Origin: CAVZLD01 sp963776055
GTDB taxonomy: Bacteria; Planctomycetota; Planctomycetia; Pirellulales; Pirellulaceae
NCBI GenBank assembly: GCA_963776055.1
Contig: CAVZLD010000011.1
Coordinates: forward strand, 434,001-498,000
Length of the DNA stretch: 64,000 bases
Direction: 5' to 3'
A model generated the notes under the pieces. That model saw nothing but the letters and a program-made list of their open reading frames with translations. It ran no database searches and was not told the DNA's origin. A program made the position numbers and the translations under genes. Shown here in pieces: positions 20,701 to 30,040 of this stretch. How positions within the stretch are numbered: the first letter of the stretch is position 1; each line of letters starts with the position of its first letter.

Positions 20701-22731
20701 GTCAGCCGCAGCAGCAACCGCGAGCATGGCACCATCCTGTGGCAGCGAATGCATCAGCCGCGCACGTCCGGAGATCAAGCGCAGGCCATCTTCGAGTGAA
20801 AACACACCCGCGGCACAGGCAGCAACATATTCGCCGACGCTGTGGCCCATCGCAAAGGACGGCTGCATCCCCCACGATTTCCAGAGCTGATACAGCGCCC
20901 ATTCCGCCGCGAACAAAACCGGCTGCGTATGCTCCGTCTGATCGATCGCGTCCGCGCCATGATCGCGCGGAAACAGTAGCTTGAGCAAGTCCACATTCTC
21001 CCCGCGGAGAATCTCGACGCATTGGTCGAGGGACGCGCGGTAGACCGGTTGTGTCTCGTACAGCAAACGACCCATGCCGGCGTATTGCGATCCCTGACCG
21101 GTAAACAGAAAGGCCAACTTATTGCGGCGGCGCGTGCGAGACGATTCGGCGCTCGCCGCGGTCTCACCGGAAGCGATAACGCGCAACTGATCGATCATTT
21201 CCTGGGCGGAGTTGCCCGTGACCGTTCGCCGCAGTTTCAGTTGCGAACGCCCCGAATTGACCGAGTAGCAATAATCCGCCGGATCAACGTTTGCCTGATG
21301 TTCCCAGTCTGTTGCATAACGCTCGGCGAGGCGGGCCAACGACCACGGATCCCGCGCCGAGACAGCCAGCATATGACGCGGCCGTGAAGCCATGCCTGCC
21401 GAGCGACGCTGATCGCCGAGGCAAGGCACGACCTCCGCTTCGATATCCCCCACGATTAAGTGGCAATTCGTACCGCCGAAACCGAAGGCACTGACGCCCG
21501 CAAGCCGTTTTCCCCTGCGCGATATCCAATCGAGTGGCTCTTGCGGAAATTCCATCAGCCCATCCCGCTGACGGATGTAAGAGTTCAATTTCTTCAGGTG
21601 GAGGTGAGGCGGAATCTTCTCATGCGCCATCGACAGGAAGACTTTCATCAGCGCGGCGATTCCGGAGGCAGCTTCCAGATGTCCGATGTTTGTTTTGACC
21701 GATCCAACTCGCAGCGGGAATTCGGCCGTACGGTTTGGCAGGAGCACGGCTTGGAGCGCACCGATTTCAATCGAATCTCCCAGCGCCGTACCGGTTCCCT
21801 GGGCCTCGACGTATTCGATGTCGGTGGGCGTTACGCTTGCCTGGCGCAGGGCGGCCCGAATCACCTCCTGCTGCGACGGGCCGTTGGGGGCAACCAAGCC
21901 GTTCGTTAATCCATCCTGATTCACTGCGGAGCCCCGCACGACAGCCAAGATGCGGTCTCCGTCCCGTTGTGCGTCTGTCAGGCGTTTCAGAACCACGATT
22001 CCGCAGCCTTCGCCACGGACGTACCCATCGGCAGCCTCATCGAAGGACTTGCAGCGCCCGTCCGAGGCAAGCATGCGTGCCTGGGAAAAAGTGACGCTGC
22101 CCTCGGGCGTCAGGACCAAGTTCACGCCTCCCACGAGTGCCAGATCCGACTCCCGTTGATGCAGACTCCGACAGGCCAAGTGGGTGGCGACCAGTGCGGA
22201 GGAACAGGCGGTGTCGACGGCCAGACTGGGGCCACGCAGGTTGAGCGCGTAACTCACGCGGTTGGCCGCGACCGCCAAGCTGGTCCCGGTAGCGCTGTAC
22301 GCATTCAGGGATTCCAGACCACGAAAGAGGAGCCGCGCGTAGTCGCAATTGCTGATGCCAACAAAGACTCCCGTTGCGGTGTGGGGCAAAGTGTCCGCGG
22401 GAATCCCTGCGTGTTCCAGTGCTTCCCACGCCACCTCCAACAGCAGACGCTGCTGGGGGTCCATCCGTTCTGCCTCGCGGCCAGAAATCCCGAAGAATCC
22501 GTGGTCGAAATCCTCGATCCGCTCCAGAAAACTCCCCCAGCGAGAATTCATCTTACCGGGAGTGGCCGGCTCCGGGTCGTAGACCGCATCGACATCCCAG
22601 CGCTCCCGCGGAACCTCGGTGACCGCGTCGACGCCTTGCACTAATAGTTTCCAGAAGGCCGCCGGACTCGACACCGCGGCAAAGCGACAGCCGAGACCGA
22701 CCACCGCGATCGGAGCGGTAGATTTGTCCAT
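17711..22731 (-). CDS. Polyketide synthase KS-AT-half KR-ACP fused to alpha-oxoamine synthase (frame breaks)
   Basis: The protein would have about 1,670 residues. A ketosynthase comes first, with active Cys176 in DTACSS and His351 in SVKTNIGH. The usual HGTGT motif reads QGTGT at 311. An acyltransferase follows, with GHSVG (Ser631) and HAFHS (731), which points to malonyl-CoA. A KR-like structural half follows without a catalytic half, then an ACP (GLDSLMGVEL). The C-terminal 400 residues are a PLP-dependent alpha-oxoamine synthase with the catalytic Lys in GTLSKSFG (codon at 18176) and VDEAHSIG. This fold condenses an acyl thioester with an amino acid, releasing CO2, as in serine palmitoyltransferase or BioF. 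The product is thus probably an aminoketone lipid. The frame breaks once or twice near 20225-20265. Confidence 0.88.
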
Positions 22732-22776
22732 GGTGAGCGAACACGCGAGTTGTCGGGAGGAAGCAGAAGAGATCGT

Positions 22777-23064
22777 TCAGTTGCTGGCCAGATGGTCGGC
22801 AATCTGCTCAATCGTCGGGTAGTCATACAAGATCGTAGGGTCGATGGTCGTGCCCAGCCACTGCTCCAGGTCCCCGGTCATTCCGATCGCTGTGGCAGAA
22901 TCGACGGCCAGCGAGTCAAAGGGAGCCGCAACGTCAATCGAATCGGCGGGAACCTGCATCTGTTCCGACAAATACGCGATCAGCCAATCTTGAATCTCGT
23001 CCGCCGAGACACTTCGCAAGGTCCGCTCATCGCTACCTCCCGCCGGTGGCGTGCCATTGTTCAT
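22777..23064 (-). CDS. Free-standing acyl carrier protein
   Basis: A 95-residue acyl carrier protein. The phosphopantetheine site is the Ser of FDSLAVDSATA near residue 55, followed by the typical helix II/III pattern (DYPTIEQIADHLA). The ATG at 23064 overlaps the PPTase TGA as ATGA, so translation is probably coupled; an ATG 9 bases earlier is also possible. It sits 45 bases before the polyketide synthase start and probably loads or carries the starter acyl chain. The PPTase upstream can prime it. Confidence 0.88.
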   Translation of the reverse strand: MNNGTPPAGGSDERTLRSVSADEIQDWLIAYLSEQMQVPADSIDVAAPFDSLAVDSATAIGMTGDLEQWLGTTIDPTILYDYPTIEQIADHLASN

Positions 23065-23897
23065 CGGAAACATTCCCTCCTCTCTCGACGCTTCTCTGAG
23101 GCCGCTTGTCGTGACGGTTGCCGTTGTTGGTAGGTCAGATCACTCCAGCTGAAGTAGGCCGGCTCGCAGGCACCGCTGGATGCCCACGCGATGGCTCCGA
23201 CAAACCCGTCCTCCGGCGCCAGCTCGACCAGCGAAACCGCGCGTTCGGTGGGAAACAGTTGGCGATGACTGACGGTGCGCCAGTAGGGCGGTGCTTGGAG
23301 GTCCATTACCACATCCTGCAGACTCCGGCGAAGCCCCACGCCAAACATCTTCAGGTAGGCCTCCTTGTGCGTCCAAAATCGCAGGAAGTGGCGGACACGA
23401 TCGGCGGGCGGGCTGCGCAGAACCTGTTCCCGTTCGGTCCGTTCTAAACACCGTTGGACCATCCTGTCAAAGCCGCTAATCGCGCGCAGTCGCTCCACAT
23501 CGACACCGACCTCCACGCCCCACGCGATTCCGAGCAGTGCCAGATCTCCCGAATGCGAGAGATTGAACTGCAGGCCCAGGCGGTTGGCATCATCGGCCAG
23601 GACCGGTTTTCCATCGGGCCGAATCTCGATCTGGATCTTCTCCGGTCGCCGACCCAAGTACTGTCCCAAGATCTGCCGCACCGCAGCCCGACAGGTCGTG
23701 TACCGATCCACCTGGGATTCCAACACGAACCGCGACGCACGATCACGTTCCGCGGCCGACAGCCATCCTCGCAGCTGCTCCAACGGGAGCGGATGCTCCG
23801 CCAGACAGATCTTCCAGAGATGGATCTGACCGGCCTCAATCGAGTCAGGATGCAGATCATCAAGTTGGGAACGGACGTGCTTAGGGAAACGGATCAT
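23061..23897 (-). CDS. Sfp-type 4'-phosphopantetheinyl transferase
   Basis: A 278-residue enzyme that moves phosphopantetheine from CoA to carrier-protein serines. The magnesium/CoA motifs are visible: FNLSHSGDLALLGIAWGVEVGVDVE (near 120-140) and WTHKEAYLKMFGVGL (near 180), matching the GVDVE and WxxKEAxxK signatures of the Sfp group. It is the first gene of the operon with the ACP and the polyketide/oxoamine synthase, which are its likely substrates. The frame is intact. Confidence 0.92.
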   Translation of the reverse strand: MIRFPKHVRSQLDDLHPDSIEAGQIHLWKICLAEHPLPLEQLRGWLSAAERDRASRFVLESQVDRYTTCRAAVRQILGQYLGRRPEKIQIEIRPDGKPVLADDANRLGLQFNLSHSGDLALLGIAWGVEVGVDVERLRAISGFDRMVQRCLERTEREQVLRSPPADRVRHFLRFWTHKEAYLKMFGVGLRRSLQDVVMDLQAPPYWRTVSHRQLFPTERAVSLVELAPEDGFVGAIAWASSGACEPAYFSWSDLTYQQRQPSRQAASEKRRERRECFR

Positions 23898-24149
23898 TAG
23901 GAAAACTCACTCCAGGATCTCGAGATAAGAATCTCCTGCGGCACATCGCAGCCGGGACCGAAATCGTCGCTTGGATCGACCTCGGTAACTCGCATCCTGT
24001 AAGAAATCTCCACCGCACGGTCTGGCCGCAAATTCCCGCAGATCCTTTCTCGGAACGTAATATTACACGACCTGGGTAACCTTTGCACAACAGTCGGTTC
24101 GTTGTCCCCATTTCCGTATCCGCTTCCCTTTTCTCCCGGGAGAATCGAT

Positions 24150-24446
24150 TTGATTACCGCATCCAAAGTCATCGTGTGGCTCGTCATCGGGGCCCTCGCC
24201 GGATCGTTCACCGGATTAATCATCACCGGCAGCAAGGCAGGGTTCGGCCGCTGGTCGAATTTGGCTCTCGGACTGGTCGGGGCAGTGCTCGGAGGCTCCT
24301 TGTTCCATCTTCTGGGGATCGATCTGGGGTGGGCGGAGATTGCGGTGAGCCTGGAGGACCTGGTCGCCGCTGTCGTTGGCGCAGTGCTGCTCCTGATCAT
24401 AATCCAACTGATCCGCATTCGAAGATCGAGTGCGAAGACTACTTGA
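24150..24446 (+). CDS. GlsB/YeaQ/YmgE-type stress-response membrane protein
   Basis: A 98-residue protein with three predicted membrane helices and glycine-rich turns (VIGALAGSFTGLIITG and NLALGLVGAVLGGSLFHLLGI), typical of the transglycosylase-associated GlsB/YeaQ/YmgE family. The TTG at 24150 is chosen for its GGGAGAA site 5 bases upstream; an in-frame GTG at 24102 gives a proline-rich leader. It is divergent from the PPTase operon. The role is inferred to be envelope stress. Confidence 0.75.
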   Translation: MITASKVIVWLVIGALAGSFTGLIITGSKAGFGRWSNLALGLVGAVLGGSLFHLLGIDLGWAEIAVSLEDLVAAVVGAVLLLIIIQLIRIRRSSAKTT

Positions 24447-24829
24447 CGGGGATCCCCCCAGATCGATCCGCGTCCGACGGTGACATCAAATCAGGAACCG
24501 TTTTCCGTGCGGTTCCACTCGCCGCGATCGCAGCGGTTACTCGGCATGCGGGCCACCGATCCGCAACCGGTGGTGCCCCCTGGACGGACCATGGCCACTC
24601 GATTTCCACGCGCCCCAAGTCGAGGGCCCGCCGGCGGTCTCGGTAGCGGCGCCAGATGCCGTCTCCCGGAGTTCGATGAGCGCGATGGGAGGCGATTAAC
24701 CACCCGGGGGAAGACACTTGTCAGAGCGGCAGCGTGGGCGTAGGATCGGTGGTTTCGGAGGCCTGTTGGCTGTATCCGGTACCCCGGGGCCCCCATCTTT
24801 CGTTTCAGGCAGAGGATGTTTCCTTTCCC

Positions 24830-26185
24830 ATGCTGGTCCAAGATGATCGACTCGATGCCCTTCGCGATTGGATCCGTCGAACCGATGAGCACGCGGAGAT
24901 TCGCTTAGAAACCCTAGCGCTGGCGCTGGGATTGCTCGATCCATCGTCTCCCGCCCCAGCGACCGCCGGACGGGAAATCGCCGAGAAACTGGACCGCTGG
25001 CGTTACCAATGTCTGGGGCGCCGGGCCGGCAAGGTGTCAGCCGAGGATCGACAGTTTCTGGCAGTACTGGATGCCATGGCAGGCCAACTTGCGCTGCGTC
25101 ACACCTCGATTCCGCGTGGGCCGCGGCATGCCATTTTCGAGTCGCACGAGGGAGCGGATCCGATCGTCGCACCGGAGGATCCGGACGAACTGATTCGACA
25201 GGCGACTCTGCGAACTCGGCAGCCACAGTGCGGGGCGGTCGCCCCTTCCGACGATGTTGCCCCGCCAACCGTACGCCGGACGATGGTGCTGTACGCACCG
25301 CTGTATCTCTCCAATTACTGCACGAACTACTGTTCCTATTGCGGCTTCCGATACACGGAGCAAACCGCTCGCTCGCATCTGACCGCCGAGCAGGCCTGGC
25401 AACAGGCGCGGATCCTGATGGCGCGAGGGTTTCACCACCTGCTGCTGGTCGCGGGCGATTTTCCCCGGTTGGTGTCACCCGACTACCTCACGGACATCAT
25501 TCGTCCGCTGCGAAACGAAGGGCTTTCCGTGGGGGTCGAGATTGCCGCGCAGTCGGTCAGCGGGTATCGAGCTTTGGTCGAAGCCGGCGCCAGCTCCGTC
25601 ACGCTGTACCAGGAGACCTACAACGAGCAGTTGTACCCGCTGTACCATCCGCGCGGCAGCAAAGCGGCTTTCGACTGGCGGCTGGAAGCGTTGGATCGCG
25701 CAGCCGAAGCGGGAATGGGACGCCTCGGTCTGGGCGTGCTGCTCGGATTGAACGAGCCGTGGGAAGACCTGACCGCTTTGGTTCGACACGGCCACTACCT
25801 CCGGTCGCGGTTCCCTGACGTACGCCTCAGTTTCAGCCTGCCGCGAATTCATGAGGCGCCCGAAGGGTTTACGATTCGCAACCCGATCAGCGATCCAACA
25901 ATGATCTCCTTGTACTGTGTGTTGCGTCAAGAATTCCCCGATGCGCATTTGGTGCTTTCTACGCGCGAGCCGGTGGCGTTGCGAAATCAACTCGCCCAGA
26001 TCTGCATCACGCAGATGAGCGCCGGCAGTTCCACAGCTCCGGGGGGATACGGAGCCAACGACGCGGAGCAGCATGCTGGCGAACAATTCCCGGTTTGTGA
26101 TTCCCGTTCACCGGACGAGGTAATTGCGTGGCTCACGGAGAACGGATTTGAAATCTGTTGGGACCCGGAAGAGGCTGTCGCATGA
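24830..26185 (+). CDS. ThiH/HydG-like radical SAM enzyme with extended N-terminus
   Basis: A 451-residue radical SAM protein of the 2-iminoacetate synthase (ThiH)/HydG group. The cluster motif is CTNYCSYC (Cys164, 168, 171) inside APLYLSNYCTNYCSYCGF, and the C-terminal half has QMSAGSSTAPGGYG. Known members split tyrosine to dehydroglycine and p-cresol. About 160 residues precede the cluster, roughly twice the usual, including a helical part with no motif recognised. No thiamine or hydrogenase genes are nearby. The TGA overlaps the next ATG (ATGA), so it is coupled to a gluconate-dehydrogenase-like pair. The start is uncertain; 24734 is an alternative. Confidence 0.8.
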   Translation: MLVQDDRLDALRDWIRRTDEHAEIRLETLALALGLLDPSSPAPATAGREIAEKLDRWRYQCLGRRAGKVSAEDRQFLAVLDAMAGQLALRHTSIPRGPRHAIFESHEGADPIVAPEDPDELIRQATLRTRQPQCGAVAPSDDVAPPTVRRTMVLYAPLYLSNYCTNYCSYCGFRYTEQTARSHLTAEQAWQQARILMARGFHHLLLVAGDFPRLVSPDYLTDIIRPLRNEGLSVGVEIAAQSVSGYRALVEAGASSVTLYQETYNEQLYPLYHPRGSKAAFDWRLEALDRAAEAGMGRLGLGVLLGLNEPWEDLTALVRHGHYLRSRFPDVRLSFSLPRIHEAPEGFTIRNPISDPTMISLYCVLRQEFPDAHLVLSTREPVALRNQLAQICITQMSAGSSTAPGGYGANDAEQHAGEQFPVCDSRSPDEVIAWLTENGFEICWDPEEAVA

Positions 26186-26742
26186 ACCAACGAAATCCGT
26201 TGGATCGCCGTGAGTTTGTCGTGGGCATCTCCGCGGGTTTCGGCGCGGCCGCCTGTTCGGCCACCGATGGTGCCGAACCCCGCTGGTGGCAGTTCTTCAC
26301 CAACCAGGAGGCGCAACTGGTCGATGCGATCGCGGAGCAGATCATCCCCGGTGATCAAGATGCCGGAGGGCATGACGCGGGGGTGGTGCACTTCATCGAT
26401 CGCCAGTTGGTCGGCCACTACCAGGGCCACCAGGAGACGTACCGCCGCGGACTGGTTGGATTGCAAGAGACGTCGCGGGCGTTATTTGGTCAAGATTTCC
26501 TGAAGTTGACCGGGACAGAACAAACGGAAGTGCTGAAAAGGCTCGAATCGAATTCGGCGCCGGGCGTTACTTGGCGGGAGGCCTCGGCCGCCGCATTTTT
26601 CCGCCTGGTTCGAGATCATTCGTTGCAGGGTTTTTACGGAAGTCCGCGTCACGGCGGGAACCGAGATTACGTCAGCTATCGCATGCTGCAGCTGGACTAC
26701 CCGCAGATCATCGGCCGACATCGTCCTCGGGAGGACTCCTGA
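26182..26742 (+). CDS. Gluconate 2-dehydrogenase subunit 3 family protein
   Basis: A 186-residue protein with a Tat-like signal (DRREFVVGISAGFGAAACS). The body FFTNQEAQLVDAIAEQIIPGDQDAGGHDAGVVHFID is typical of the small subunit that partners membrane-bound GMC dehydrogenases and helps their export. The start overlaps the ThiH-like stop and the GMC gene begins 2 bases after this stop, so the three form one operon. Confidence 0.88.
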   Translation: MNQRNPLDRREFVVGISAGFGAAACSATDGAEPRWWQFFTNQEAQLVDAIAEQIIPGDQDAGGHDAGVVHFIDRQLVGHYQGHQETYRRGLVGLQETSRALFGQDFLKLTGTEQTEVLKRLESNSAPGVTWREASAAAFFRLVRDHSLQGFYGSPRHGGNRDYVSYRMLQLDYPQIIGRHRPREDS

Positions 26743-26744
26743 TC

Positions 26745-28397
26745 ATGGCCGCAAGACGGGTTAACGCCGTCGTGGTGGGCGCCGGGGCAGGGGGAGGCGT
26801 CGTCGCCAAGCAGTTGAGTGAAGCGGGCCTGACCGTGATCCTGTTCGAACGGGGAGGCTGGCCCAGCTTCGAGGAACATGACCACGACGAGCTGATCAGT
26901 CAGCGAACAACCGTTCTGGGCAATGCGTTCGGCCCGGATGACCAACGGCACCGCAGGCGCATTCAAAATCCTGATGGATCATGGCGGGTCGTGCGCCCAA
27001 GCGAACCGGGCTACGGAAACAATGCGGCCTGCGTCGGATCCGGCACCGTCAGCTATGGTGCGATGGCTTGGCGCTTCATGCCCCAAGATTTTCGGATGCG
27101 TTCCACCTACGGTACGGTCGAAGGATCTACGCTCGAAGATTGGCCGATTTCGTACGACGATTTGGAACCGTGTTACGAGCGAGCCGAATGGGAGATTGGC
27201 GTTGCCGGGGATGATCGGCAGAACCCGTTCGCTCCTCCGCGTCGCAAACCGCAGCCCATGCCTCCATTTCCTTTCAATCAGGAAGGGCGCATTCTGGCGA
27301 GTTCCGCGAAGCGGTTGGGGTTCCATCCGTTTCCCATCCCGATGTTGCGGAACTCGGTTCCCCACGATAATCGCCCCTCCTGCATCGGATGCCGGTACTG
27401 CGTCGGCTTTGCCTGCGAAGTAAACGCCAAGAACGGCACGCACAACACGGTCATTCCGCGAGCGATTGCCACCGGCAACTGTCAGGTCTTGACTCAATCG
27501 GTTGTCGCTCGCGTGGAAATCGACGATCACGGCCGGGCGACCGGTGTGCATTACTTCGACGCGGACGATCAGCCACAGTTTCAGCCGGCCGACCTGGTCG
27601 TCGTCGCGGCGTCGGCCACAGAGACCGCCCGGCTGCTGCTGAACTCACGCAGCCGCCTCTTTCCCCACGGAGCCGGCAATCGGCACGATTGGGTCGGACG
27701 CAATCTGCAAGGACATGCCTACCCGGGATGTTATGGCCTGCTGGAGGAAGAGGTCTACGACGATATCGGAGCCGGCGCTACCGTCGCGATCTGCGACTTT
27801 AACCACAGCAACCCGGGTCTGACGGGCGGAGCGATGCTGGCCAACGAGTTCATCCGCCTTCCTTACCTGTTCGCGAAACGCCGACCACCCGGCGCGGCAT
27901 CTTGGGGAATGGAACACAAGGAATACCAGCGACACTTCTACCGCCGTTCGATGAGCGTCAAGGGCCCCGTCCAGGAAATGCCCGTGTTCGAAGCGCGCGT
28001 GGAAGTCGATCCGAGCCTGACTGACCACTGGGGAATCCCCATCGCGAAGATTTCCGGAAGGCGGCATCCACAGGATCTGGAAATCAGTCAGTTCATCGCC
28101 TCCAAGGCGCAGCAGTGGCTGCTGGAGTCCGGTGCCTTTCGCACCTGGATCACGCTGCCCGGCCGGGGCGTCAGTGGAGGCCAGCACCAGGCGGGCACCT
28201 GCCGCATGGGGGACGACCCGCAGACTTCCGTCACCAACCGCTTCGGGCAATTGCACGAGATCGACAATCTCTTCGTAGCCGACGGAAGCCTGCATGTTAC
28301 CAACGGTGGGTTCAATCCGGTGCTGACGATCCTCGCCCTCGGCTACTGGGTGTCGGATTACATCACACGGGAATGGAAGACCGGCCGGTTCCGCTGA
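26745..28397 (+). CDS. GMC family oxidoreductase (dehydrogenase large subunit)
   Basis: A 550-residue FAD-dependent dehydrogenase. The N-terminal dinucleotide fold reads AVVVGAGAGGGVVAKQLSEAGLTVILFERG, the middle has a cysteine cluster CIGCRYCVGFAC, and the C-terminus carries GTCRMGDDP and the family's final VADGSLHVTNGGFNPVLTILALG. It resembles the large subunit of gluconate 2-dehydrogenase-type alcohol or sugar dehydrogenases, which pass electrons to cytochrome c. It has no signal of its own and probably rides on subunit 3 through the Tat route. The octaheme cytochrome downstream is the likely electron acceptor. Confidence 0.9.
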   Translation: MAARRVNAVVVGAGAGGGVVAKQLSEAGLTVILFERGGWPSFEEHDHDELISQRTTVLGNAFGPDDQRHRRRIQNPDGSWRVVRPSEPGYGNNAACVGSGTVSYGAMAWRFMPQDFRMRSTYGTVEGSTLEDWPISYDDLEPCYERAEWEIGVAGDDRQNPFAPPRRKPQPMPPFPFNQEGRILASSAKRLGFHPFPIPMLRNSVPHDNRPSCIGCRYCVGFACEVNAKNGTHNTVIPRAIATGNCQVLTQSVVARVEIDDHGRATGVHYFDADDQPQFQPADLVVVAASATETARLLLNSRSRLFPHGAGNRHDWVGRNLQGHAYPGCYGLLEEEVYDDIGAGATVAICDFNHSNPGLTGGAMLANEFIRLPYLFAKRRPPGAASWGMEHKEYQRHFYRRSMSVKGPVQEMPVFEARVEVDPSLTDHWGIPIAKISGRRHPQDLEISQFIASKAQQWLLESGAFRTWITLPGRGVSGGQHQAGTCRMGDDPQTSVTNRFGQLHEIDNLFVADGSLHVTNGGFNPVLTILALGYWVSDYITREWKTGRFR

Positions 28398-28526
28398 AGC
28401 AAGAAGAGGCGTGATTCGAGATGACAGGTGGTCGAATGAACCGGAACGCGGGAACCACCGAAGTCGTCTGCCGGACGCCGCCTTCCGAATGGGCGCCAGG
28501 GGCCTCTTCGAGCGGGCTGGCGAAGC

Positions 28527-29483
28527 GTGCTCCTGTACGCACTCGTAATCCTCGTCGCCCACTCCCAAGTCATCGCAGCGGACAACCCGCACGCCGACTT
28601 ATCCTGTGGCGATTGTCACTCGGAGGAAGTGCGGGCACGTTGGGAACAATTCCGCCGCGAGCGGCAGATCGAACTTGCACCAGGCCATGCTGCCGTGCGC
28701 GAAGCGATCAAGCTGTCCGAAGCGGACCGGCTACAGCTCCACGACCGCTGTCGGGATTGCCACCCGGAGGAGGCGCAGGATTGGCAGCGCAGCGGTCACG
28801 CCGTGAGTTACGCCTCCATTTTTTTGGATCGGCGCCACAACAAACGACTGCTCCTGAATGACGATTGCTTGCGGTGTCACGGTATGTTCTTTGCCGGCAC
28901 GATTCATGACCTCGTGACACCCATCGACACGCAAGGCCCCTGGCAAATGAAAGAGCCGGCGCGACGCGACGATCCGACGATTCCCTGCCTGGCCTGCCAT
29001 CAAATTCATCCCGCGCAACACACGGTTGTCGACCCTTCCGCGTCCGCGGCACCGCGCGTGGAAAGTGATCTTCCAGCCCGTTCCGGGTTCTATGACCGAC
29101 GTGAGCGACGTTTCTTCGCGACGGCCCTTCTTCCAAGCCTCCGAGTAACTGACGCGTCACAACCGGTAACGATCACCGATGATCCACGAGTGCGGATCTG
29201 CTACCAGTGCCATGCTCCGTTGGTGAATCACGTGGCCGGGACGGGCGACGACCGCACACCACGGGGCGTGCATGCCGACTTGAGCTGTCTCGACTGCCAC
29301 CAGAGTCACGCCGTGAACGCCCGGGATTCGTGTCGAGACTGCCACCCTGCGGACTCGCACTGCGGCCTGGATGTTCGACGGATGGATACGTCGTACAATT
29401 CCAAATTCAGTCAGCACGACATTCACACGGTTCGTTGTCAGGACTGCCACATCGACGGTGTCCCTTCTTCCTCGGCGGAATAA
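28527..29483 (+). CDS. Octaheme c-type cytochrome
   Basis: A 318-residue secreted multiheme cytochrome with eight CxxCH motifs (CGDCH, CRDCH, CLRCH, CLACH, CYQCH, CLDCH, CRDCH, CQDCH) spread along its length and many extra histidines that could be distal ligands. A short signal (LLYALVILVAHSQVIAA) follows the GTG start. An ATG at 28436 in another frame could be the real start if one base is missing near 28510. It follows the GMC gene by about 130 bases and probably carries its electrons. The CxxCH pattern resembles cytochrome c3/NapC-type families rather than catalytic hydroxylamine reductases. Confidence 0.88.
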   Translation: MLLYALVILVAHSQVIAADNPHADLSCGDCHSEEVRARWEQFRRERQIELAPGHAAVREAIKLSEADRLQLHDRCRDCHPEEAQDWQRSGHAVSYASIFLDRRHNKRLLLNDDCLRCHGMFFAGTIHDLVTPIDTQGPWQMKEPARRDDPTIPCLACHQIHPAQHTVVDPSASAAPRVESDLPARSGFYDRRERRFFATALLPSLRVTDASQPVTITDDPRVRICYQCHAPLVNHVAGTGDDRTPRGVHADLSCLDCHQSHAVNARDSCRDCHPADSHCGLDVRRMDTSYNSKFSQHDIHTVRCQDCHIDGVPSSSAE

Positions 29484-29560
29484 TCGGCTGTTTCCGCCGC
29501 GACGCTATTCGCCTGTCGGGCCAAACGATTGCCTGGGATCCGCAACAGGTTCGAATCGAC

Positions 29561-29770
29561 TCAGAAGAGCGCGTAGATGAATGGTGCGGCACCGGTTCCT
29601 CCCAGCACGACGAGCCCTGCCAGGAGCAGCAAGACTACCAGAATCGGCGTCAACCACCATTTCTTGTTGTGCACCAAGAAGTCCATGAATTCCGCAACGA
29701 CGCCCGGCTGTCGTTCCTGCGCTCGCTGCGAAAAGTCCGGTTCCTTCTTCGAAAAAGGGACGGGCGTCAT
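29561..29770 (-). CDS. DUF5989 small membrane protein
   Basis: A 69-residue protein with one membrane helix. The segment EFMDFLVHNKKWWLTPILVV to APFIYALF at the C-terminus matches DUF5989, typically found beside SxtJ-like and carbamoyltransferase genes. It is the last gene of the minus-strand set with the carbamoyltransferase fusion, about 270 bases downstream of it. Its function is unknown. The ATG at 29770 was chosen because the family starts near there. Confidence 0.8.
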   Translation of the reverse strand: MTPVPFSKKEPDFSQRAQERQPGVVAEFMDFLVHNKKWWLTPILVVLLLLAGLVVLGGTGAAPFIYALF

Positions 29771-30040
29771 TTCTCGATCTCTCAAAAAAATGGGGGGGCG
29801 GGACCAATTCGATTCGGCACGTTCTTCTCTCGATCCATCAACGCTTTTTTCGCAGGCAAAGGGGGGGCTTAACCCGCCCTCTGGCATGCGGGCGATGACC
29901 TTCCAAGCCATCCCATTCCATCGTCCTCCAGGCTGTTTCACTTCTTCCCACCCATCCTTCCGGAATGGCAACATGCGAATTGCCGCGGATGGGAGAGCCA
30001 ACGAATTGTAGCGTGTAGCCAGCCTGTCATTCGTCGTGTC

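Noticed and set aside
29548..29557. GGTTCGAATC resembles a tRNA T-loop
   Set aside because: No matching acceptor, D or anticodon stems are found around it.
29783..29797. Adjacent A and G homopolymers as a phase-variation tract
   Set aside because: They lie upstream of, not within, the DUF5989 coding frame, and homopolymer lengths are unreliable in this sequence.
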